From positions 1-64,000 of the forward strand of contig JAAUZJ010000002.1 of the NCBI GenBank assembly GCA_014804695.1: DNA of 64,000 bases, given 5' to 3'. Every line of letters starts with the position of its first letter. The stretch's first letter is position 1. Under the pieces are notes generated by a model that did not search any database, had not been told where the DNA came from, and saw nothing but the letters and a program-made list of their open reading frames with translations. The position numbers and the translations under genes were made by a program. Source of the DNA: Lachnospiraceae bacterium. GTDB taxonomy: Bacteria; Bacillota; Clostridia; Lachnospirales; Lachnospiraceae. This document shows positions 52,316 to 60,717 of the stretch, piece by piece.

Positions 52316-53794
52316 ATGAAAATAGAAGCAAAGTATCAGGATACGATTAAAAGAAGATTGTTTCAATATATACTTAACCTTCTTATGCTGTTCATTTTTT
52401 GGGGCGGACTTCTTAGAAAAAGCTATAACTATGATACGCTTTATCATATGGTGGTAGATGATGCGGATGTTATGACAAGAATCAGGGGCGGAAGATATGC
52501 AGCCGCGCTTATTGATTATATACTGCTTAAATTAGGACTTAGAACAACAACCAATATCAGCATTACGATATTTATTACTTTTATTATTCTCGCAGCTGCA
52601 ATGGTTATAATACAGTTTGTATTTGAGCGTTGGCTGCCCGAAAATAACTGGGCTAAGGCCGGTTTTTACTGCGGACTGAATCTTGTTTTTGTAAATGTGT
52701 TGTTTGCAGAATCGTTAATGTTTAGCGAATACAGCGTTTATTTTGCACTTGCGTATTTGTCAGCGGCCATTGGCGTTATGTATTTTATGAAACGTAAATA
52801 TCTTCCTGCAATTTTAATGTATGTACTGGCAGTGTCTTTTTATCAGAACTCCGTCGTGTTTGCGGGGATTATGTCGGCCTTTTATATCTGTCTGGATGAA
52901 AAGATGGTGCTGTCGCTTAAGTCAGTTGTCCGTGAAATAACTGCGGTTGCAGTTTGCATGTCTATGGGCGTATTGGATTTACTCAGCATAAGGATTTTTG
53001 AAAAATTAAATATTATTCCGGCGTCCGGTAAGGTTTCCGGAATGGGAAATATTGCGGAAAAACTCTCAGCGGCCGCAGCAAATTTTGTATCATTAAATAA
53101 AAGCGCAGCCGGGATAATGCCTAATCTATGGCTTCCGCTATTATTTGCGGCTATTGTCTGGGTTGTGATAATATATAGCCGGATAAAAGAACATAAACTT
53201 TTACCTGCGCTGTTTTTGCTCATTGTCTGCTTTGGCAGCTACATACTGCTATATATAATACCTTTTGCATCAATAGAGTTTTTCTGTCCGCCAAGATTGT
53301 CTTTTTGCTTTTTTCTAGTACAAGGGCTTTTTCTGGTGGCAGCTTATTCAATAAGCGCCAAAACCCTGCATAAGTTTCTTGGCGTAGTCGGGGTATTGTA
53401 TATGCTGCTTCATCTTTTCTTCGCGGACTTTGTGGTTACCGACCATTTTGTGAGTAATGCTCTGGATGAGGCATACATAAATATGTTGTATCAAGAAATT
53501 GTGAAGTACGAAAACGAAACCGGAATAGAAGTAAAGAAGTTGGCGGTTATGAAAGACAGTTACGCACCGTCTTCTTATGAGCAGGTCTCTTACGTTTCGG
53601 GGCAGATCAACGAGAGAACGATAGATGCGGTTCCGGTCTCGGTGATTAAAGTAATTACCGGAAAAGATTTGGAAAAAGTTGAGATGCCAAAGGATATCAG
53701 AGAGAATTATTTTAAAGACAAGGACTGGGATTACTTTGATCTGGGCGAGCAGCTTGTTATCGAGGGAGATACGGCTTACTGGTGTATTTTTTAG
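52316..53794 (+). CDS. Polytopic membrane protein, GtrII-type glucosyltransferase candidate
   Basis: A 492-residue protein with about 10-11 membrane helices between residues 15 and 375, then a soluble C-terminal part (about 385-492). The segment MFSEYSVYFALAYLSAAIGVM followed by a second hydrophobic helix ending in SFYQNSVVF resembles the GtrII glucosyltransferase-like domain, and the early loop with YNYDTLYHMVVDDADV is acidic as in lipid-linked GT-C enzymes. It may decorate a wall polymer or glycan at the outer membrane face; acceptor and donor are unknown. ATG 52316 is chosen because AGAAGGGG lies 10 bp upstream; another in-frame ATG at 52292 precedes that site. It is a stand-alone gene. 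Confidence 0.5.
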   Translation: MKIEAKYQDTIKRRLFQYILNLLMLFIFWGGLLRKSYNYDTLYHMVVDDADVMTRIRGGRYAAALIDYILLKLGLRTTTNISITIFITFIILAAAMVIIQFVFERWLPENNWAKAGFYCGLNLVFVNVLFAESLMFSEYSVYFALAYLSAAIGVMYFMKRKYLPAILMYVLAVSFYQNSVVFAGIMSAFYICLDEKMVLSLKSVVREITAVAVCMSMGVLDLLSIRIFEKLNIIPASGKVSGMGNIAEKLSAAAANFVSLNKSAAGIMPNLWLPLLFAAIVWVVIIYSRIKEHKLLPALFLLIVCFGSYILLYIIPFASIEFFCPPRLSFCFFLVQGLFLVAAYSISAKTLHKFLGVVGVLYMLLHLFFADFVVTDHFVSNALDEAYINMLYQEIVKYENETGIEVKKLAVMKDSYAPSSYEQVSYVSGQINERTIDAVPVSVIKVITGKDLEKVEMPKDIRENYFKDKDWDYFDLGEQLVIEGDTAYWCIF

Positions 53795-53872
53795 AAAAAA
53801 GTCGCAAGAATATCATGCGCGATGGAAATTGATAGTAAACGCATAAATACTCTTTTCTAACTTTTTGGGTTG

Positions 53873-53881
53873 TGGTATAAT
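53873..53881 (+). promoter_or_regulatory. Extended minus-10 promoter of mecA
   Basis: TGGTATAAT at 53873-53881 (extended TG and perfect TATAAT), no good minus-35. Leader of about 50 nt. Confidence 0.55.
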
Positions 53882-53937
53882 GTATTTGGAATCAGTGGGC
53901 AATTTCTGGATTTACGGATAGAAAGTAGTTGGGATAA

Positions 53938-54606
53938 ATGAAATATAAGAAAATTAATGAAGCAACCGTTCAGTGTATAATTTCGGAAGAAGACATGGAG
54001 GAATATGGTCTTACTATTGCGGATATCTTTGAACGGAATGAAAAAGGCGAGGGCTTTTTAAGGGATGTGGTAGAGCGGGCTCATGACGAGGTCGGGTACA
54101 GACTTAAGGGCGATAATATTGCCATGCAGATTACGCCGATTCGTGATGAGGGGCTTGTGATCACATTTTCTGATGCCGGAATCGCGGGATTTCAGAACAT
54201 GCTTGAACATATTAAAGAAGTGCTGACGGGGATAGATCCGGATACTATGAGGGATGCATTTAAGGCATTGTCGGATAAGGACACGCAGCCACAACATAAG
54301 AGTGGTATAGAGGATACCTGTCGTATATTTATCTTTTCATCGCTTAACCATGTGATGCGTTATTGTGCGGCAATACCTTCGGAGTTGTCCGTTAAGAGTC
54401 ATTTATACAAGGAAAAGGATTTTTATTATCTTATTATTGAGAAAAATCGTCTTTCTAAGAAAAACTTTAATAAGATAAGCGCACAGGCTGTAGAATTTGC
54501 AGGACTTATGGCAGCCACAGAGGAGAGGCTTTTGTATCTGGGCGAGCATGGGGAGTGTATGATAAAAGACAGAGCAGTCAGTTGGCTGCGTAGAATATGC
54601 CGGTAG
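53938..54606 (+). CDS. mecA: Adaptor protein MecA
   Basis: Adaptor that delivers substrates to ClpC-ClpP. The 222-residue protein has the N-terminal MKYKKINEATVQCIISEEDMEEYGLTIADIFER-like substrate-binding domain and FLRDVVERAHDEVGYR, a linker, and a C-terminal ClpC-binding domain (about 125-222, with FIFSSLNHVMRYC and YLIIEKNRLSKKNF). Length is typical. AAGTAGTTGGG is a poor ribosome binding site, so translation may be modest. It is followed by a strong terminator. Confidence 0.92.
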   Translation: MKYKKINEATVQCIISEEDMEEYGLTIADIFERNEKGEGFLRDVVERAHDEVGYRLKGDNIAMQITPIRDEGLVITFSDAGIAGFQNMLEHIKEVLTGIDPDTMRDAFKALSDKDTQPQHKSGIEDTCRIFIFSSLNHVMRYCAAIPSELSVKSHLYKEKDFYYLIIEKNRLSKKNFNKISAQAVEFAGLMAATEERLLYLGEHGECMIKDRAVSWLRRICR

Positions 54607-54629
54607 AAATGATTGCTAGGTTATTTTTT

Positions 54630-54657
54630 AGCGCAAGCTGTCAAGCTTGCGCTTTTT
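54630..54657 (+). terminator. Terminator of mecA
   Basis: A perfect 10-bp stem AGCGCAAGCT (54630-54639) with AGCTTGCGCT (54644-54653), GTCA loop, then TTTT. Confidence 0.9.
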
Positions 54658-54793
54658 GTGGGCGTTGTGTTTGCCATTATTTGGTAATTGCGAAGGTGAT
54701 GAGTGTTGGAAAAGAATTTTGAGATCATCTATGGACAATTGCAAAAGAGAGGAATAGGAATTTATAAATAGGTAATTTAGGAGAAAAAAGAAT

Positions 54794-56503
54794 ATGAAAA
54801 AGAACATTGGAGTCGTTGAAGAAAGTAATATGGGAGTGGAAAATTCTGAGGGTGACCAGAAACTTCGATATAGGGATTCGGGGATTGATGAGCGTATTAT
54901 ACGTGCGGTTGAGGAAATGGGCTATGATTATATGACGCCGATTCAAGAGCAGGCAATTCCTGTTTTTTTATCAGGGAGGGATGTGATCGGACAGGCGCAG
55001 ACCGGAACGGGAAAGACGGCGGCGTTTGGAATTCCTATTTTGCATAAAATCAATCCGAATAATAAGAACTTACAGGCTATCATTTTGTGCCCGACAAGAG
55101 AACTTGCGATACAGGCAGCGGATGAACTTCGTAAATTTTCAAAATATATGCATGGGGTAAAGGTGCTGCCGATTTACGGCGGACAGGACATCTCAAGGCA
55201 GATTAAGGGGCTTAAGGGCGTACAGATTGTTGTAGGTACTCCGGGGCGCGTGATGGATCATATGCGCCGACATACAATGAGGATGGGCGATATTCATACA
55301 GTAGTGTTGGATGAGGCGGACGAAATGCTTAATATGGGCTTTCGCGAGGATATAGAGACAATCCTTAAGGAAGTACCCACGGAGCGTCAGACCGGATTGT
55401 TTTCGGCGACGATGCCGGCGCCTATTCTTGATATTACGAAGATGTATCAGAAGGATGCGGTCTTTTTAAAAATGACTCCGAAGGAGATTACTATACCGCT
55501 TATTAAACAGGCATATTACCTGGTACAGCATAAAAATAAAGAGGAGATTTTGTGCCGGCTTATGGATTATTATGATCCCGCACGGGCTTTGATTTTCTGT
55601 AATACTAAGCGGATGGTTGACGAACTTACTGAAAATCTGAAAAAAAGAGGGTATGCGGTAGAGGGGCTGCATGGCGATTTGTCCCAGCATCAAAGGGATA
55701 CCGTCATGAACCTTTTTAAAAGCGGAAATGCAGCAGTGCTTATTGCTACCGATGTTGCGGCAAGAGGAATTGATGTTGATAATGTGGAAGCGGTTTTTAA
55801 TTACGATGTTCCGGAGGATATAGAATATTATGTGCACCGTATAGGAAGAACCGGACGCGCAGGCAAAACAGGACGTTCTTTTACATTAGCTACAAACAGG
55901 GATATGCGTAAATTACGTGATATTGAGAGAATCTGTCATACAAAGATTAAAGAAAGAAAGGTTCCTGCGGCAACGGATATTACCGCGAAAAAAGCGGACA
56001 AGATTTTGAGGGAAACCGAAGAGGTAATTACAGGGCAGGATATTACCAAAGCCATGAAGTTTATAGAAGAAAGGGCTGCGCTGACGGAATATGACGTGCT
56101 TCAGTATGCGGCGGCTTTTATGAAAATGAAGCTTGGTGATGATATCGAAGATATTAAGCAGGAACGTTTGCGTACGGAGTGGCTGCCACGCGGCAGAAAA
56201 GGTCGCAGCGGTGAGAGGGAAGGCGCCGGAAGAGATAGAGGCGGTAGAGATAGATTTGACAGCGGTAAGCCTGGTAAAAATAAGTCAGACAAAGATAAGT
56301 TTGGCAGGGATAAAGCCGATAGGAATAGGTCTGGCAAGGATAAATTTGGCAAGGATAAGTTTGATAAGGACAGTTTCAGCAGAGATAAGTCCGGAAAAGG
56401 TAAATCAGATAAAAAGAAGCAGGATAGACCATACGATAGAAGAGAGTCTGATATGAACAGCAGATATGCTGCGCTTCGTATTAAGACTAAGAAGCAGAAA
56501 TAG
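54794..56503 (+). CDS. DEAD-box ATP-dependent RNA helicase
   Basis: RNA helicase of the CshA/DeaD group, acting in ribosome assembly, RNA decay or cold adaptation. The 569-residue protein has the Q motif (MTPIQEQAIP), AQTGTGKT, PTRELAIQ, VLDEADEML, SATMP, and motif VI HRIGRTGRAG; the core ends near 400. The tail from about 465 is highly charged, with GKDKF/DKDKFGRDK-like degenerate repeats rich in Lys, Asp, Arg and Gly, a likely RNA-binding disordered region. An N-terminal extension of about 25 residues precedes the Q motif. RBS TTAGGAG lies 11 bp before ATG 54794. Confidence 0.95.
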   Translation: MKKNIGVVEESNMGVENSEGDQKLRYRDSGIDERIIRAVEEMGYDYMTPIQEQAIPVFLSGRDVIGQAQTGTGKTAAFGIPILHKINPNNKNLQAIILCPTRELAIQAADELRKFSKYMHGVKVLPIYGGQDISRQIKGLKGVQIVVGTPGRVMDHMRRHTMRMGDIHTVVLDEADEMLNMGFREDIETILKEVPTERQTGLFSATMPAPILDITKMYQKDAVFLKMTPKEITIPLIKQAYYLVQHKNKEEILCRLMDYYDPARALIFCNTKRMVDELTENLKKRGYAVEGLHGDLSQHQRDTVMNLFKSGNAAVLIATDVAARGIDVDNVEAVFNYDVPEDIEYYVHRIGRTGRAGKTGRSFTLATNRDMRKLRDIERICHTKIKERKVPAATDITAKKADKILRETEEVITGQDITKAMKFIEERAALTEYDVLQYAAAFMKMKLGDDIEDIKQERLRTEWLPRGRKGRSGEREGAGRDRGGRDRFDSGKPGKNKSDKDKFGRDKADRNRSGKDKFGKDKFDKDSFSRDKSGKGKSDKKKQDRPYDRRESDMNSRYAALRIKTKKQK

Positions 56504-56531
56504 CAGGTACAACGGACAGGCTGCTTATTAT

Positions 56532-57128
56532 TTATAGTACAAGCTCGCTTCCATGCTCCTTAAGCCATTTTCTTAAGCTGCGGTAATCAGGGCAGACAGC
56601 TTCCACCGCCTGCCAGAAGGCCTTAGAGTGATTCATATGCGTGAGGTGGCAGAGCTCGTGCACAACAACGTAATCCAAAACGGCCGGCGGCGCAAGCATA
56701 AGACGCCAGTTAAAAGAAAGAGTTCCTTTACTGCTGCAGCTTCCCCATCTGGTCTTTTGGTCACGTATGGAAATACGTTTATATGTACCGCCTGTCATGG
56801 CATGATAGTAGGCGACCCGTTTCGGAATGTAGGAGCGGGCCGCTTCTTTATACCGTGCCTCTATGGCTGTTCTTTGCACTTCGGATAAATCGGAGTGCGG
56901 TTTAGACTCTGCTTTTTCACGCATTTTCAGATAATTGGTGATTATCCAGTGCTTTTTTTCCTCTGCAAGCTGCCTGACTTGTTTATTGGTTGCACGAAGG
57001 GGCACGCGGAATATGATATTGGCGTTTTCATCTATGGAAAGCGAAAAAGTTTTTCGTTTGCTTTTTATAATGGTGTATGGAAGGGTGTAGGTTTCTGCGT
57101 TGTGCTGAATAGTAATTGTTTCCGACAT
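56532..57128 (-). CDS. YgjP-like M48-type metallopeptidase (DUF45)
   Basis: A 198-residue cytoplasmic protein of the YgjP/DUF45 family. It has the beta-rich N-terminus (ITIQHNAETYTLPYTIIKSKRKT), the family motif RWGSCSSKGTLSFNWRLMLAP, and the zinc-binding HELCHLTHMNHSKAFW (HExxH plus a third His five residues further on). Thus the metal site is complete. Substrate unknown; probably a housekeeping protease-like enzyme. It is convergent with the helicase gene and divergent from the TPR-protein gene. The start ATG 57128 has AAAAAGGATA upstream. Confidence 0.9.
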   Translation of the reverse strand: MSETITIQHNAETYTLPYTIIKSKRKTFSLSIDENANIIFRVPLRATNKQVRQLAEEKKHWIITNYLKMREKAESKPHSDLSEVQRTAIEARYKEAARSYIPKRVAYYHAMTGGTYKRISIRDQKTRWGSCSSKGTLSFNWRLMLAPPAVLDYVVVHELCHLTHMNHSKAFWQAVEAVCPDYRSLRKWLKEHGSELVL

Positions 57129-57317
57129 ATGTTTGATATCCTTTTTGAGTGGCTGGTGTATTAATTAATCTAAGTTTTTTCTAATGATATTCCATATGAT
57201 ATTTTTCTATGTTATTTTAGCATATTTTAACATATTTCATTTGTAAATCAATAGCAGATATGGTAATATGTAATGATAGAATGGTATTGGTTATTAGTAT
57301 GAGGTCATGAATGGAAT

Positions 57318-59003
57318 ATGAGTATGGAACAGGAAACTGATAGAGCAGAGAAGAAAGATATTAGTATAGAGCAGGAAGATAATGTAGTAGAGCTGCAAGA
57401 TGTCAATAATGCAGGGGAAGATGGGAATGATGTTGACCGTAGAAGTCAACCAAAAACTGGGGATTCCATTGGACGTCAGAGACAAGTGAAAGCCGGTGAT
57501 GGCACTGACCGAGAAAGTCAATATGAAGATGATGAGGATGTTAAGGATAGCGAGTACGAACAGGAAGATTTTGAATATAATACGTCTGTAAATAATAATA
57601 TCAGGAAGAAAGTACAGGCAGGCAGAGCGAAAAAGGCGCGTCAGGTAAAAAGAAAAGCGGCTAAGGTAAGGAGTAAAGGCGCAGGGCAGGCAGATAACGT
57701 AGAAAAGGACAAGGTGTGGGACCGGGATGCTGAGCGGGCCAGAAGGCGTGAGAAACGATACAGGCAGGTCAGAATGTATAAAATATGTATATTAGTGGTT
57801 ACTATACTTATTGTATGTTTAGTTGCCGGAGCATTTGTCTGGAATATTCCTTCTTTGAGGCTTTCGAGAAAAATGGCTGCCGGAGATAAATATACCGCCG
57901 GAGGGGATTATGAGATGGCGCAGAAATCCTATGAGGAAGCACTTAAGATTGATTCCGGAACAGTTGAAGCGTATCGCTGTCTGGCGCAGAATCATGACGC
58001 ACAGGATGACAGCGCTGCGGCGAAGGAAATTCTGTACTCAGGCTGGGAGAACACTCAGGATGAGAGTTTGTTAAAGTATTATTGTACCATAATATTGAAT
58101 GAAGCGGTTGCCCAGATTAATGAGAAAAGATGCAGTCTTGAGACAGTTGATAAGTGTATTCAGGTGCTGCAGTTTATACCTGATAATGAAGATGCGCTGT
58201 CTTTAATGGACACTTGTTATGAAAGATTATATGTTGGAAGTGACGAAAATAATAAATTTGATTACAGCCAGTATAAGGATTACGAACAAGAACTTCGTAC
58301 CATGCTTAAATTATACAAAGATACTAAATCAAAAGAAATCGGAAATTTTTTGACTAAGTATGCCATAATAGATACGGAATATGTCTACTTAGACGTCAAT
58401 TATTTGACTGATTATCATAAATTACTTGAAGATATAAACGCAGCTGTGCCTGATAAAAACATTGAGGAACTGGCGAATTGTCTTGCGGATGCAATTAAAA
58501 CGCAGGAAGATTTTGCCGGTATATTTACGGAATTTTCACAAGGAAATTATGAGAGCGCTAAGGAATTTATAGTGAGCGATACTTATGTACAGCTTAGGGA
58601 TTCGTTTATAAACGGAGAGAATAAGTATTGGGAAGGCGTTTCTGCTATTCCGATAAATCAGGAGAAAATGGCGATTCATAAGACGCAGGAAGGTTTTAAA
58701 TTCTTTTGGCTTAAGTTTGATGATTATGATAACCCACAGGGAGTAATTACCGTATGGGGAAGCAGGCAGCTGGATGACGGTGTGCAGCGAACCACCATTT
58801 CCTATGAACCCGCCGCTGATAATGGGGAATACTATCCTCATATAGAGTATGTAATAAGCTACGAATACAGCAATGTCTTGGAAAACGGCACCGATGTGAA
58901 GATGAATTATCGTTTTAATACGATTACGACCACAGAGGAAGGCACCGAAACGGTGGCTGTCGGAGACTGGGGCGGAGAAAATGAGTGGCGTACCAGTTAT
59001 TGA
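57318..59003 (+). CDS. Single-pass membrane protein with TPR-like repeats
   Basis: A 561-residue protein. Residues 1-150 are very hydrophilic: first acidic, then basic (KARQVKRKAAKVRSKGAG), so this end is cytoplasmic. One membrane helix lies at about 155-177 (ICILVVTILIVCLVAGAFVW). Outside, residues about 185-320 form TPR-like helical pairs (GDYEMAQKSYEEALKIDSG), and residues about 330-561 a domain of unknown type with a C-terminal beta region. I do not recognise a family. It is 34 bp ahead of gpmI and the same direction, so the two may share a transcript. The ATG choice (57318 or 57324) rests on a weak GAGGT site. Confidence 0.65.
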   Translation: MSMEQETDRAEKKDISIEQEDNVVELQDVNNAGEDGNDVDRRSQPKTGDSIGRQRQVKAGDGTDRESQYEDDEDVKDSEYEQEDFEYNTSVNNNIRKKVQAGRAKKARQVKRKAAKVRSKGAGQADNVEKDKVWDRDAERARRREKRYRQVRMYKICILVVTILIVCLVAGAFVWNIPSLRLSRKMAAGDKYTAGGDYEMAQKSYEEALKIDSGTVEAYRCLAQNHDAQDDSAAAKEILYSGWENTQDESLLKYYCTIILNEAVAQINEKRCSLETVDKCIQVLQFIPDNEDALSLMDTCYERLYVGSDENNKFDYSQYKDYEQELRTMLKLYKDTKSKEIGNFLTKYAIIDTEYVYLDVNYLTDYHKLLEDINAAVPDKNIEELANCLADAIKTQEDFAGIFTEFSQGNYESAKEFIVSDTYVQLRDSFINGENKYWEGVSAIPINQEKMAIHKTQEGFKFFWLKFDDYDNPQGVITVWGSRQLDDGVQRTTISYEPAADNGEYYPHIEYVISYEYSNVLENGTDVKMNYRFNTITTTEEGTETVAVGDWGGENEWRTSY

Positions 59004-59036
59004 TAAAATATATTTTTTATAAAGGAGAATAAAGAA

Positions 59037-60578
59037 ATGGCAAAGAAACCTACAGTATTGATGATTTTAGATGGCTATGGCCTCAATGAGAAAAAAGAGG
59101 CTAATGCAGTGGCTGAGGCAAAGACACCGGTTATGGATAAACTGATGTCGGAATGTCCTTATGTAAAAGGAAATGCAAGCGGAATGGCGGTAGGACTTCC
59201 CGATGGACAGATGGGAAACTCTGAGGTCGGACATCTTAATATGGGTGCAGGACGTATTGTATATCAGGAACTGACCAGAATAACCAAAGAGATTCAGGAC
59301 GGCACTTTTTTTGAAAATCCGGAGCTTCTTGATGCGGTAAATAACTGCAAGAAGAACGATTCATCGCTTCATATGTACGGACTTTTATCTGACGGCGGCG
59401 TACACAGCCACAATACACATTTATACGGTCTGCTTGAACTTGCAAAAAGAAACGGTTTATCGAAGGTTTACGTACATGCTTTCATGGACGGACGTGATAC
59501 GCCGCCTAAGAGCGGAAAAGGCTTCATTGAGGATTTGGAAGCAGAGATGAAAAAAATAGGCGTTGGCGAAGTTGCAACCGTTACAGGCCGTTATTATGCA
59601 ATGGACAGGGATAATAACTATGACAGGGTAGAAAAGGCTTATATAGCCCTGACAAAAGGTGAAGGGGTTGCAGCAGACAGTGCAACGGGCGGTATTCAGG
59701 CGTCTTATGATAAAGACGAAACCGATGAATTTGTAAAGCCCATTGTAGTTATGAAAAACGGTGAACCGACAGCTACGATTAAAGACGGCGATTCTGTTGT
59801 TTTCTTCAATTTCAGACCCGACAGGGCAAGGGAGATTACACGAGCTTTCTGTGACAATGATTTTACAGGCTTTAACAGGGAAAAGAGATTACAGCTTACC
59901 TATGTATGTTTTTCCGACTATGATCCGACTATTCCGAATAAGGAAGTTGCTTTCCATAAAATTTCGGTTACAAATACTTTTGGCGAATGGCTTGCTGCCA
60001 ATAATATGAAGCAGGCAAGAATTGCGGAAACAGAGAAATATGCACATGTTACTTTCTTTTTCAACGGCGGCGTGGAAGAACCTAATGAGGGTGAGGACAG
60101 GATACTTGTAAATTCACCTAAGGATGTTGCCACATACGATTTAAAACCTCAGATGAGCGCATATGAGGTATGCGATAAGTTAGTTGAAGCTATCAAATCA
60201 GATAAATATGATGTGATCATTATTAATTTTGCCAATCCGGACATGGTTGGACACACCGGCGTGGAAGCTGCGGCAATTAAAGCCGTAGAAGCGGTGGATG
60301 AGTGTGTTGGTAAGGCAGTGGATGCAATCAAGGAAGTGGACGGCGTAATGTTTATCTGTGCAGACCACGGAAATGCAGAACAGCTTGTTGACTATGAGAC
60401 AGGAGCGCCGTTTACCGCGCATACCACCAATCCGGTACCGTTTATTTTAGTAAATGCGGATCCTTCATATAAGCTTCGCGAAGGCGGCTGCCTTGCAGAC
60501 ATTGTGCCTACTTTGATTGAGCTTATGGGTAAAGAACAGCCTGCCGAGATGACTGGAGAGTCATTGCTGGTGAAGTAG
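59037..60578 (+). CDS. gpmI: 2,3-bisphosphoglycerate-independent phosphoglycerate mutase
   Basis: Glycolysis/gluconeogenesis: interconverts 3- and 2-phosphoglycerate with two Mn. The 513-residue protein starts VLMILDGYGLN with the first metal Asp, has the phospho-Ser motif GLPDGQMGNSEVGHLNMGAG, HAFMDGRDTPP, TVTGRYYAMDRD, FFNFRPDRARE, and the second metal set in NFANPDMVGHTG and CADHGNAEQ. Normal length. RBS AAAGGAGAA precedes ATG 59037. Other glycolytic genes (gap, pgk, tpi, eno) are not in this window. Confidence 0.97.
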   Translation: MAKKPTVLMILDGYGLNEKKEANAVAEAKTPVMDKLMSECPYVKGNASGMAVGLPDGQMGNSEVGHLNMGAGRIVYQELTRITKEIQDGTFFENPELLDAVNNCKKNDSSLHMYGLLSDGGVHSHNTHLYGLLELAKRNGLSKVYVHAFMDGRDTPPKSGKGFIEDLEAEMKKIGVGEVATVTGRYYAMDRDNNYDRVEKAYIALTKGEGVAADSATGGIQASYDKDETDEFVKPIVVMKNGEPTATIKDGDSVVFFNFRPDRAREITRAFCDNDFTGFNREKRLQLTYVCFSDYDPTIPNKEVAFHKISVTNTFGEWLAANNMKQARIAETEKYAHVTFFFNGGVEEPNEGEDRILVNSPKDVATYDLKPQMSAYEVCDKLVEAIKSDKYDVIIINFANPDMVGHTGVEAAAIKAVEAVDECVGKAVDAIKEVDGVMFICADHGNAEQLVDYETGAPFTAHTTNPVPFILVNADPSYKLREGGCLADIVPTLIELMGKEQPAEMTGESLLVK

Positions 60579-60642
60579 TTTATTATTGAATGACTATTTT
60601 ATTATTGGCTTATAATTTATTACTGGATTATTTAAAATAGTG

Positions 60643-60664
60643 TTGGGGTAATTTTGGGGTAATT
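60643..60664 (+). repeat. Contiguous 11-bp direct repeat before the EAL gene
   Basis: TTGGGGTAATT occurs twice with no gap (60643-60653 and 60654-60664), 54 bp before the start at 60718. A period of 11 bp is about one helical turn, as in many tandem operator sites. Confidence 0.6.
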
Positions 60665-60717
60665 ATCTTAAACATCTAATGCTAAGCCTTATATGACTTA
60701 TGATAAGGGGTATTATT

